DNA from: Bifidobacterium dentium JCM 1195 = DSM 20436
GTDB lineage: Bacteria; Actinomycetota; Actinomycetes; Actinomycetales; Bifidobacteriaceae
Reading direction: 5' to 3'
DNA length: 64,000 nucleotides
Assembly: GCF_001042595.1 (NCBI RefSeq)
Contig: NZ_AP012326.1
Span: 1,984,001 to 2,048,000, forward strand
This document shows, one piece after another, positions 21,513 through 29,977 of the stretch. Position 1 is the first letter of the stretch. The number at the start of each line of letters is the position of its first letter. Made by a program: the position numbers and the translations under genes. The notes below the pieces were generated by a model. That model saw only the letters and a program-made list of their open reading frames with translations. It made no database searches and was not told where the DNA came from.

Positions 21513-24500
21513 GCCACTCTCCTTTCGAAGACGGTGTTCTGTTCGCCGGCACAGGCCGGGCAGACTGATTTGTTTCTGCATGACTTCACGTGTTTCGATG
21601 TCGGCCGTGCGGTGATTCTTATGGCTCGACAGGCGGCCGCCGCATAGAAGACGCGAGCGATCATGGTCAACGACCACACCGCCATTGTGGAGCGCAGTTC
21701 CAGGAACTGCCGCCAATGCTCGTCGCTGACCGCTTCGGGGCGTTCAGCACCGTCGAGATCGTCGACGAACAGTTTGTCGAACGTGGGGAGGCAGAACCTG
21801 GGCACATATTTGCCCGCATTCAGGCTTCCGTTGGCGAACAGCGCCTGCTGGTGATATGCCTCCTCGCCCTGCGTGCCGCGTGGGGCCGGCGCGGTGGAAC
21901 ACATGACGTGGAACAGGGCGCTCTGCCCGATATTCGGCATGAGTGCAATGGCCTGTGCGCCGCGCGGTCCTTCTTCCGGAAACGCCAATCCCAATTGGTA
22001 GCATGCAAGTTGCAAATCGCTGAACATGTCTTGGCCGCTGAGCTGTTTACCGGTCTTGTAGTCGATTAGGCGCACCTGTTCGCCGCCGCCGCTCAGCACG
22101 CGTCGTTCCAGCCGGTCGATCCGCCCCGACAGACGTATCGTAAGCCATTCGCTCATGCCGGTTTCCGGCCATCCTCCGACAAGCAGCCCCATCAGAGATA
22201 TGAGCTCTCCGCGCCCGATCGGATCGACGCCCTCGATCGCGTTGTACGCTTCGAGAACGTCATCGAATCCGAAGCGTGCGGCGAACTGCAGTTCCGGCTC
22301 CGCCTCCGTAAGCTTGCCGACTTCGAACTTATCGGCATTTTTGGCGGGGTATCCGCTACGGTTCGAGTTGACGAAATACGTGGCGATGTTACGTAGCGCG
22401 TCGACGGCCCGCTCGTCCTTACCGAGTGCCTCGTAACGTTCCTTGGGGTCGGGTATGGCGTTCAGATCGCCACGCAACCGTTCGTATTCGGCCATCATCC
22501 ACTGCGTGATATTCTCGATGTTCTCCTCGTCGTTCAATGCAGTGTGGTTTTGCGGCAGATCAAGTCCCGCTTCGGTGGCCTTCTGCGCCACCTTGTGGAT
22601 GAGCGAGCCGAAATTCGTGGCCACGCTACCCATGCGCGGGCCCGCGAAGCGGTTCTCGAGCATCCAGCACACCGGGCAGGCCCACAGGCGGTCCACCGCG
22701 GATGGCGACAACGTCACCACATCGGAACGATGGGAATCCCGGGATTCCGAATCATCAGTCTCCGACTGCTTCGCGAACGGCCAATATGCTGGATCGGCGG
22801 CCGCAATGCCACGCGAAGCCAGCAGCGCCAACGCAGCGGCCGCATCCTTCGCCTTGGACGAGCCGGCCGGTTCGTCCGCCAGCACGCTGCGCGCAGCCGC
22901 GACCAAGCCACGCGGATCGGCATCGAGCCCATTGAACTCGCCGGTACCGCCGACCAACGCATAATCGCGCTGTTCCGGATCGGCGTCGCGTTCGCGGTCA
23001 AAGCGTTCCGGCAGATAGCCGTACAGAAAATCGGACGGCACATTGTCGTCATTCAATACGGCGCTCAGCACCGCGCGTTCGTCGGCGCGGGTCAACGCCA
23101 CAAGAAAGCTCTTCTGCTCGGAGGCGAGCACCGCGGCCAACTGCGCATCCTGGCGGCCCGCCGAAGTGACGATGTCGTCGCGCAGTTCGCCATGCAGCAT
23201 CACATCCGCCAGGCTCTCTCCGCCGAACAAGGTGTTGCGGGGAGCCAGATTCGGCCATTGGCCCTGTTGCAAGGCCGGCAGGAACACAAGGTTCCAATGC
23301 CTTCCGGCCGCACCCGCCGGCGTGGTGAGCGTCACGGCCTGGTCGATCGGTGCGGTGTGCGCCAACGAATCGGCTTCGATGGTGAGCGCACGCACCTGTT
23401 CGATGAACGCGCCGATGGTATGTGCGGCCAACACGCCACCCGATTCGTCGCCCGATGCGTAGCTGAACAGGCGCATCGCCGCGTCCAAACGGTCGTTCGC
23501 CGCACGGCCTGCCGCGGAATTTTCCAACGATACGCGCTGCCAGATCCGTGCCTTGTCGCAGGCAGTCCACGCGCAATCAAGCACGTATTGCGGTTCACGG
23601 GAGATGAGCTTACGTTCCGCTTCGATGGTCTTGTCGAGCACTTTCCACAGGCTCGCAAATGCTTTGGATTGCGGGTCGGCGCCCAGTACGGAGGCGATTG
23701 CGTCGAGCACGCGGTCCGTATTGCCTTCCAATAGCAGCACATACAGCGCGTCCACACCAAACGGAAGATCGGACGGATCGACCAAGTCCGCGGAATCAAG
23801 CCGTTCCTCCGACATCAGACTGTCGTCTACCGCAATCGTCGGTGTGGCCGAATCCGCCGAATCGGACATCCGTGTCAACTGACGTGAGTTGCGCAAATCG
23901 ACGACGTAATCCTTCCAATCGGCAATCAAACGCGGCAACAACGCCTGCTTCGCTACGTCGGCCCTGTCCGAATCGTCCAATTCACCGGAATCATCCGATT
24001 CCAATACCGCGGCAAGCGAGCCGAGCGCATTCATCGCCGATTCGACGGTCGCCAATCGTGTGGGGCGCCCCTCATGCTGTGCATCGCCGCCGACCGTGAT
24101 CAGCGGCGAATTCATGATCAGCGCTACGCGCGAACGAATATACGCGCCGGCCGTACGAAGCCCCATCTTCGACGCCGCAATCGTCTGCTTCTTCAGTCCG
24201 GCCAGTTCGATCAGTGCGAACAGGCCCTGCACGAATGGCTCGTCCTTCAGCGGGCGGGTCACGCTCGAATAGCGCACAGGCACGCCGTCGGCCCGCAGTC
24301 GTTCGCCGAACGTACGCACAGTGTCGTTGTCGTGCGCGATCACAGCCATGTCGTTCCAGTCGCGGGAATGTTGCAGATGCTCGGTTTTGATCCTCCAGAC
24401 CACGTCATCCAGCTCCTCGACGGCGGAGCGGTACATGGCGGTTCCGATGCTGCCGTCATCTGGCGAAATACCGTCTACGGAGACACCCGTCGGCACCGTT

Positions 24501-25573
24501 TCGATAGGTAGTGAGCCTGGCAGCGCCGGCATCTTGCCCGGACGACTCGGCAGCGCCTCATCCGTCGGTTCGGTACTGGCGATCGACAAACTCACGCGGC
24601 TTGCGGCCAGCGTACGATACGCGGGCTTACGTTGTTCCGTTTCCGTGACGTCGATGCGTTCCAGCCGAGCCCCCAATCGCGATTGCGCCGCGTTGAACAG
24701 GTATTCCGGATACGATCCGCGGAACGTCTGTACGGATTCGTCCGGATTGCCGACGAGCAGCAGCCGCACGCCGCGCCCGCGCAAAGCTGCGAGCATGTCG
24801 AATCCGGCAAGCGTGGCATCTTGGAAATCGTCGACGATCAGTAACTTCGGCAGATCTTCGATCTCGGCCTGCGTCACGGTGGCGGCCGCATCGACCATGA
24901 GCTGCGATGCGTCGAGACGGTATTCGCCCGGATAGGCCGCGCGAATCGCCTCATCGTATTCGGCACGCAACGCAAAGGCGAGACGCCATTGGGTACGCAT
25001 GCGTTCATGCCGCTCGTTGAGCGTGCCATCCTTACTGGCGGCACGTGCAATCAGCCCATCCTCGAGTTCGGGTTTTGCGCCGATCTCATTCATGCGGGCG
25101 AGCATGTCACGCAACTGGTTGGCAAAGGCGTCGGTGGAATCGTCGACCACCATGCCCGACCAGTCGGCCACCGCGAAATACGTGCGCAGCAGGTCGCAGA
25201 CGGCACATTCGTCACCACGATTCGTATGGTCCACATGCGAGGCGAGCACGCGACGGATGATCATGTCCTGTTCGGCGCCGTTGAGCAGCTTCGGCAAAGG
25301 CAGACCCGCACGCGAGCGCACGGCCGTCACGATGCGGAAGGCCACAGCCGGCAATGTGGTGACCGGTCGGGCCTGCGAAATCGCGGACAACTCACGAATC
25401 ACCCGGTCGCCCAAGTCATCGGCGATCTGCCGGCCCGATACCGTCATCACGGCCTGCGTATCGCCATACCGCCTCATCGCGGCGATCAGCGCACGTAACG
25501 CAAATTCGGTTTTGCCGCTGCGGGGCGCTCCCGCGACCAACGTCACATCCGCAAGGTCATCCAAATCCATCAT
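21509..25573 (-). CDS. AdnA/AddB-like helicase-nuclease subunit
   Basis: The 1354-residue partner of the downstream subunit. It keeps a Walker A-like loop GAPRSGKT close to the N-terminus, a DDFQDA motif II and VALTRAD motif VI, but motif V (TPAGAAGRHW) departs from the canonical T-H-x-x-K-G form, so the motor may be weak. The C-terminal nuclease is intact: SLIHKVAQ, GRIDRLE and LIDYKTG. A CPVC near the nuclease start is not enough for an AddB-type iron-sulfur cluster. GGGAGG lies directly before a tandem ATGATG; I give the first ATG (25573), and the second (25570) has better spacing. An upstream GTG at 25615 is less likely. First gene of a coupled pair. Confidence 0.82.
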   Translation of the reverse strand: MMDLDDLADVTLVAGAPRSGKTEFALRALIAAMRRYGDTQAVMTVSGRQIADDLGDRVIRELSAISQARPVTTLPAVAFRIVTAVRSRAGLPLPKLLNGAEQDMIIRRVLASHVDHTNRGDECAVCDLLRTYFAVADWSGMVVDDSTDAFANQLRDMLARMNEIGAKPELEDGLIARAASKDGTLNERHERMRTQWRLAFALRAEYDEAIRAAYPGEYRLDASQLMVDAAATVTQAEIEDLPKLLIVDDFQDATLAGFDMLAALRGRGVRLLLVGNPDESVQTFRGSYPEYLFNAAQSRLGARLERIDVTETEQRKPAYRTLAASRVSLSIASTEPTDEALPSRPGKMPALPGSLPIETVPTGVSVDGISPDDGSIGTAMYRSAVEELDDVVWRIKTEHLQHSRDWNDMAVIAHDNDTVRTFGERLRADGVPVRYSSVTRPLKDEPFVQGLFALIELAGLKKQTIAASKMGLRTAGAYIRSRVALIMNSPLITVGGDAQHEGRPTRLATVESAMNALGSLAAVLESDDSGELDDSDRADVAKQALLPRLIADWKDYVVDLRNSRQLTRMSDSADSATPTIAVDDSLMSEERLDSADLVDPSDLPFGVDALYVLLLEGNTDRVLDAIASVLGADPQSKAFASLWKVLDKTIEAERKLISREPQYVLDCAWTACDKARIWQRVSLENSAAGRAANDRLDAAMRLFSYASGDESGGVLAAHTIGAFIEQVRALTIEADSLAHTAPIDQAVTLTTPAGAAGRHWNLVFLPALQQGQWPNLAPRNTLFGGESLADVMLHGELRDDIVTSAGRQDAQLAAVLASEQKSFLVALTRADERAVLSAVLNDDNVPSDFLYGYLPERFDRERDADPEQRDYALVGGTGEFNGLDADPRGLVAAARSVLADEPAGSSKAKDAAAALALLASRGIAAADPAYWPFAKQSETDDSESRDSHRSDVVTLSPSAVDRLWACPVCWMLENRFAGPRMGSVATNFGSLIHKVAQKATEAGLDLPQNHTALNDEENIENITQWMMAEYERLRGDLNAIPDPKERYEALGKDERAVDALRNIATYFVNSNRSGYPAKNADKFEVGKLTEAEPELQFAARFGFDDVLEAYNAIEGVDPIGRGELISLMGLLVGGWPETGMSEWLTIRLSGRIDRLERRVLSGGGEQVRLIDYKTGKQLSGQDMFSDLQLACYQLGLAFPEEGPRGAQAIALMPNIGQSALFHVMCSTAPAPRGTQGEEAYHQQALFANGSLNAGKYVPRFCLPTFDKLFVDDLDGAERPEAVSDEHWRQFLELRSTMAVWSLTMIARVFYAAAACRAIRITARPTSKHVKSCRNKSVCPACAGEQNTVFERRVA

Positions 25574-25735
25574 GCCTCCCAAGACTACTCGACCGATTGC
25601 GTCCTCACTGTGCACCCACCGGACAAATCGTCAGCGTCACAACGCACGATTCGCAATCACTCCACATCCGGCATCGTCACGGCACCGGCCCACAACTGCA
25701 GAGCAAGAGCATCATCGAATATGGCGCCACGGACT

Positions 25736-27130
25736 CTATCGACCAGCCTCGATGCTGGCTGTTTTGCCACGGACGCGCAGACCGTTGAACATGGCCCGGA
25801 TTCCGATGAACAGGAGCGTGACGGCGGCCCAGAGAGCGGCCATGCGGACGGTATCCGGCACGGCGGAACCGTTGCACAGCACACCGATGCCGGCAAGACA
25901 CGGCAGATAGACGCATGCGGTAATGATGCAGGTGACGGCGAGGTAACGATAATCGCCCGCACCGATTAGAATGCCGTCAATCGCCCACATCCAACCGGAA
26001 AGCGGCAGCGTTGCACCGACGACGACCATGCCGACCGCAATCAGCATCCGCACCGGCTCCGACGCGGAGAACAGCGGAGGCGCGATCATTCCCAGAACAA
26101 TCAGGCCTACGCCGATCACGATTCCCGCAACAAGCCCTGCCCGGCCGGCCGCCTTGGTCATACGCAAGGCCTGTTGCGGCCGTTTCGCACCGATCTCCAC
26201 CGCCACAAGGCTCTGCCCGGCAATGCCTATGGCATCCAGCATGTTCAATACGAAATTCCACGTCGAATTCACGACCTGATAGGCGGCAAGCACCAGTACA
26301 CCCATGCGTGCCGCCAGCATCACCGTGGCCATCAGACACGCACGTAGGGCAAGCGTGCGGACGAACAACATCAGGCCGTCGCCCATACTCGCCTTCATGC
26401 TTCGCACGCGCGGCCGCAGTGAAGCGCCCTCCTGATGAGCCCACAGCAACGCCGGTCCGATCAGCACGACCGCCATGAACCATTGCGCGATCAACGTGCC
26501 GACACCGGAGCCGAATACGCCCCAGCCGCATCCAAGGATGAGCGTCACATCCAGAATCGTATTCAAGACGGCACCGGCAATGGCCGCCACCAAGGTAATC
26601 GTCACCTTCGCCAGACCGCGGAAGATGCCGTTCGCCGCATATACCAGCAGCATGCCCGGCAAGCCGAACACCACCGCACGCAGATAGGCGACCGCATCAT
26701 CCAATGCGCCGCCATTCGCGCCCATCCACATGCATATCGGGCGCGCGAACACGAACAGCGCCACGGAAACAACGATGCCGATGGCCAGCGCCAACCATAA
26801 TCCGCTGATGCCGGCCTCCAATCCCTCGCGCCGTTTGCCCGCACCCATCAGTCTCGCCACGCGGGATGTGGTGCCATAGGCCAGAAAGACGCACAGCCCG
26901 GCCACGGTAAGCACTATCGTCGAGCCGACCGATAGGCCCGCCAATGCGCTATCGCCGACATGTCCGACGACGGCGGTGTCGATAAGCGCGAACGCCGGTT
27001 CGGCGATCAGCTGTCCGAACGTAGGAATCGCCAATGCAAGAATCCGTCGGTTGACCGACCGTTCCGGCGGCGTACCGGTTATCTTCACGGCATCCGAGGC
27101 CATGCCGCCCGCCCGTTCATCATTGGCCAT
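25736..27130 (-). CDS. MATE-family efflux transporter, DinF-like
   Basis: A 464-residue polytopic membrane protein of the MATE family (drug or metabolite/cation antiport). After about 25 polar residues the first helix region reads LALAIPTFGQLIAEPAFALIDTAVVGHVGD, the typical MATE N-terminus with the conserved D-T-A-x-V-G-x-x-G pattern. About 12 helices follow. GGGGAG lies six bases before the ATG. It stands alone, with a 162-bp gap to the AdnA-like gene holding nothing recognisable. The substrate is unknown. Confidence 0.88.
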   Translation of the reverse strand: MANDERAGGMASDAVKITGTPPERSVNRRILALAIPTFGQLIAEPAFALIDTAVVGHVGDSALAGLSVGSTIVLTVAGLCVFLAYGTTSRVARLMGAGKRREGLEAGISGLWLALAIGIVVSVALFVFARPICMWMGANGGALDDAVAYLRAVVFGLPGMLLVYAANGIFRGLAKVTITLVAAIAGAVLNTILDVTLILGCGWGVFGSGVGTLIAQWFMAVVLIGPALLWAHQEGASLRPRVRSMKASMGDGLMLFVRTLALRACLMATVMLAARMGVLVLAAYQVVNSTWNFVLNMLDAIGIAGQSLVAVEIGAKRPQQALRMTKAAGRAGLVAGIVIGVGLIVLGMIAPPLFSASEPVRMLIAVGMVVVGATLPLSGWMWAIDGILIGAGDYRYLAVTCIITACVYLPCLAGIGVLCNGSAVPDTVRMAALWAAVTLLFIGIRAMFNGLRVRGKTASIEAGR

Positions 27131-27165
27131 GCCAGACTCCCCGCATCATTGTGGGCTCGACCATC

Positions 27166-27540
27166 TCAGTCCTCTATGGCATCGACGTAGGGACGCAGTC
27201 TCGACAGTAGATGCCGGGCGCTTGTCGTGGCGGATTCATACAGCGCATACAATTCGATCTCGTCATATTGATGCACGATGACGTTGCGCAACGCACGCAG
27301 CTCACTCCATGGCAGTTCGGGAGTCTCATTGCGGAATTCGTCCGACAGTTTCCGTGCCGACTCCTGCGCCTGCACCATATCCATGGCCACGGAGTTGAAC
27401 CGCATATAGTCGCCCTCAAGCTCCTGCGCCGAAGCGACGGCGGAAGCGTCGCGATGCGCACGTTCGAGATGCTCCACAAGACGGATCAGATTCGTCTCGT
27501 CCCGGAATCGCTGATCTCCATACTTACGCCGAATCATCAT
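27166..27540 (-). CDS. hepT: HepT-like RNase toxin (type VII toxin-antitoxin)
   Basis: A 124-residue all-helical HEPN-family protein. It contains R85-NVIV-H90-Q-Y92, an exact R-x4-H-x-Y motif, the RNase active site of HepT toxins; the Tyr is the residue modified by MntA in characterised pairs. It overlaps the MntA-like gene by four bases (ATGA), so the two are translationally coupled with the antitoxin first. The start is the first ATG of a tandem ATGATG at 27540. DUF86/HEPN proteins vary in activity, but the intact motif and partner make a functional toxin likely. Confidence 0.82.
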   Translation of the reverse strand: MMIRRKYGDQRFRDETNLIRLVEHLERAHRDASAVASAQELEGDYMRFNSVAMDMVQAQESARKLSDEFRNETPELPWSELRALRNVIVHQYDEIELYALYESATTSARHLLSRLRPYVDAIED

Positions 27541-28031
27541 GCCACCCTGATCATATCCGGTTGGATATGCGTGTAGAAACGCCTGCTTGCACGGCTGATC
27601 TTCGCATTCCTACGCAACGCGTCCAACGACGTCAACGACACCTCCCTGCCAAACGCCCGTTCCAGATCGCCCTTCAATCCCGCCATCCGCATCATGTCGA
27701 GACGGACTCCCTGTGCGGTCACATACAGCAGGTCGACATCGGAGTCGGCGTCCGCCTCACCTCGAGCCACGGAACCATACAGATATACCTCCGCCAGCCC
27801 GTATTCCCTGGCGATCCGCTCGATGATGAACTTCACCGTGGTGACATCCACCACACTGTCGGACCGCATCAGCTTGCGCAGCGCCTCATCATAGCGTTGC
27901 AGAAAATCCTGCGTCGGATTGCCGACATGCTCCGCCCGGGACAACGCCGACTGCGTCGTACCCATCGCCTCCGCTACCGCCTGTTGGCTTAGCCCGCAAT
28001 CCATGCGTCGCGCCTTAAGTGAATCAATCAT
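27537..28031 (-). CDS. mntA: MntA-like nucleotidyltransferase antitoxin with N-terminal HTH
   Basis: A 164-residue protein with two parts. Residues 1-40 form an XRE-type helix-turn-helix (LSQQAVAEAMGTTQSALSRAE). Residues 65-164 are a minimal nucleotidyltransferase with the signature G86-S87-x10-D98-x-D100 that defines MNT proteins. In characterised pairs MntA adds AMP to HepT and silences it. The HTH fusion suggests the antitoxin also represses its own operon through the palindrome at 28046-28063. The ATG at 28031 follows GGTGTGGCG; an in-frame GTG at 28037 is an alternative. hepT follows with a four-base overlap. Confidence 0.82.
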   Translation of the reverse strand: MIDSLKARRMDCGLSQQAVAEAMGTTQSALSRAEHVGNPTQDFLQRYDEALRKLMRSDSVVDVTTVKFIIERIAREYGLAEVYLYGSVARGEADADSDVDLLYVTAQGVRLDMMRMAGLKGDLERAFGREVSLTSLDALRRNAKISRASRRFYTHIQPDMIRVA

Positions 28032-28041
28032 CGCCACACCA

Positions 28042-28350
28042 TCAATATAGCATACATGCTATACTGTGATGATGAAGACGAAACCACTGAGGCCAGCTCT
28101 CGGTCATGACGGAGACAATCTTCCCCTTTCCACCCTTCTTCGCGGGTGGCGGAGGAGTGAAAACGGGGACTGCACCGCCACCCGGCACAGATGCCGGCGG
28201 CATCACGAAATCGTCGGCAGTCGCATCGAGCACCGTCGCATCGGGCATTGCCGACGCCAACGGATGACCGCAATGCATGCGGCATCCGGAATCGCCTTCA
28301 TGCTTCGCACCACAGTCGAAGCAAGGCACGCAATCCGCCCTCTTATCCAT
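28042..28350 (-). pseudogene. Remnant of a zinc-ribbon, proline-rich membrane protein
   Basis: The reading frame starts MDKRADC and has a Cys/His cluster (CVPCFDCGAKHEGDSGC, then MHCG) that looks like a zinc ribbon. An Ala/Pro-rich linker ending PPPPAKKGGKGKI follows. In many actinobacterial proteins with this start a transmembrane helix comes next. Here the frame instead runs about 23 unrelated residues and ends inside the toxin-antitoxin operator. I infer a gene cut off at its 3' side by the arrival of, or a deletion near, mntA-hepT. A short intact protein is the alternative. The ribosome site is weak. The rest of the gap up to the kinase start (28351-28516) shows nothing clear. Confidence 0.4.
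28046..28063. promoter_or_regulatory. Palindromic operator candidate of the mntA-hepT operon
   Basis: Perfect 8-bp arms tatagcat (28046-28053) and atgctata (28056-28063) flank a 2-bp centre. The site begins 14 bases upstream of the mntA start and is AT-rich, so it probably overlaps the promoter -10 region. Size and symmetry fit a dimeric HTH protein, most simply MntA itself. Confidence 0.6.
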
Positions 28351-28516
28351 CACGCCGTGCAGCCAACCCTATTATTCCCCTTCGTGACGGCAAAGCGCCG
28401 CCGCATGGAGCATACATACGGCCGAATCGGTATCGACAGGGGTCAGTTGGTGAGGCGCACATCCTAGAGTATCGAGCAGAGTGGCCGCACGACGGCCTAG
28501 AGCAGAAGGACAAGGC

Positions 28517-29929
28517 ATGGAGGTTCCACAACCGGTTCCGCCGCGGATACCCGGCTACGATTTCGTGCGACAGTTGGGTGCAGGCTCCGAGGCAACGGTG
28601 TATCTGTACCAACAGCGCTCCCCTGCCCGCCCGGTCGCCATCAAGGTGAGCAACAAGTCCTTGGATCCGCGAGCGGCCGCGCGCTTTCGCGCCGAGGCCG
28701 ATTTCATGGCGCAGATCTCCTCACACCCCTACATCCTTTCGATTTTCGAATCCGGCGTGACCGGCAACGGGCTCGGCTACACCGTATTCGAATTCGCACC
28801 CGGCGGCAGCTATCGGGACGCTTTGCGCAAGGTCACGCTCAATGCCGACCAGATACTCGATCTCGGCATCAATCTGGCGAGCGCCCTGTTTACCGCACAT
28901 CGCAAGGGCATCATCCATCGAGACATCAAGACCAGCAACGTGCTCATCAATGCGCAAGGCATGCCGGTACTGTCGGATTTCGGCATCTCCGCCTCGATTT
29001 ATGACCATCGCACGACCGGCTTCTCGCTGCCGTGGGCCCCGCCGGAGGTGATTTCCGGAGTCGGCGGAGGCAATGAGGCTTCCGATATCTATTCGCTGGG
29101 CGCCACGCTGTTCGCCACGATCACCGGCCGTTCGCCGTACGAATACGCCTATCGTGTATCCAACAAGCAGGAGCTGGCCATGACGGTCGTCAGCAAGCCT
29201 CTGCCAAAGCTCAACCGCCCCGAGGTGCCGCCGCAGGTGGAGCAGGTGCTGCGCAAGGCGCTCGACAAGAATCCCGATCAGCGGTATTATTCCGCACTCG
29301 ATTTCGCCCGCGCCATGCAGCGGGTGCAATACGCGCTGTACGGACATGCCACGCCGACCACGGTGGAAGGCGTGCCACAGTATCCGAAGGACCTCCCCTC
29401 ACGCCAGGACACGCACGGCACGGATGACGCATCCGACTCCGGCCGCACCAAGACATGGGTGAAACCCGTCGTCATCGGTACGCTCGCAGTGTCCGCAATC
29501 ACCGTGGTCGCACTGGTATTCGCCTTCATTGTGGCCCCTCGCATGGATTCCGTCTCCGATAACGGCCATGCGCGGATCAGCCCCACCACAAAGGGGTACG
29601 GCAATGGCGGCACCGGTACCGATGACGATGAGGATGACGACATCGCCACGACGGTCGTGCCTTCCGTGGAGAACCTCGCCGGCCAATACAACGGCGACAA
29701 GGTGAATTTCACTTGGGTGAATCCCGATCCGAAGAAGGGCGATTCCTACGCGTGGTCCATTGTCGGCGATTCCGGGACGAGTACGAACGCGCAGGCGGCC
29801 ACCACGGAAGATACGCAGGTCGAAGTCCCGGCGGGAGACGGCACACAGACCTGCATTCAGGTGAGCCTGATCCGAGCCGATCGGCGGATGTCGCAGAATC
29901 CGACGATCGCCTGCGCGGCCAAGCCGTAA
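28517..29929 (+). CDS. Membrane-anchored Ser/Thr protein kinase (Pkb2-type)
   Basis: A 470-residue Hanks-type kinase. Its kinase domain (residues 12-285) is complete: glycine loop LGAGSEATVYLY, Lys43 in VAIKVS, catalytic HRDIKTSN (Asp136), DFG (154-156) and APPE. A Thr/Asp-rich juxtamembrane segment leads to one transmembrane helix (about 307-330). An acidic linker and a small extracellular domain with FN3-like pattern and two Cys follow. The ATG at 28517 follows AAGGACAAGGC. It heads the surface/signalling cluster; its matching PP2C phosphatase is at 41033-41932. No PASTA domains are present, so it differs from PknB-type cell-wall kinases. Confidence 0.92.
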   Translation: MEVPQPVPPRIPGYDFVRQLGAGSEATVYLYQQRSPARPVAIKVSNKSLDPRAAARFRAEADFMAQISSHPYILSIFESGVTGNGLGYTVFEFAPGGSYRDALRKVTLNADQILDLGINLASALFTAHRKGIIHRDIKTSNVLINAQGMPVLSDFGISASIYDHRTTGFSLPWAPPEVISGVGGGNEASDIYSLGATLFATITGRSPYEYAYRVSNKQELAMTVVSKPLPKLNRPEVPPQVEQVLRKALDKNPDQRYYSALDFARAMQRVQYALYGHATPTTVEGVPQYPKDLPSRQDTHGTDDASDSGRTKTWVKPVVIGTLAVSAITVVALVFAFIVAPRMDSVSDNGHARISPTTKGYGNGGTGTDDDEDDDIATTVVPSVENLAGQYNGDKVNFTWVNPDPKKGDSYAWSIVGDSGTSTNAQAATTEDTQVEVPAGDGTQTCIQVSLIRADRRMSQNPTIACAAKP

Positions 29930-29977
29930 CGCACCACCGTCACACCGCATTCGCCACGAGAGAACCGGAGAAGACTC

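Noticed and set aside
28066..28467. Plus-strand frame in the gap before the kinase gene
   Set aside because: Arg/His-rich translation with no family features; the opposite strand carries the better-looking zinc-ribbon sequence.
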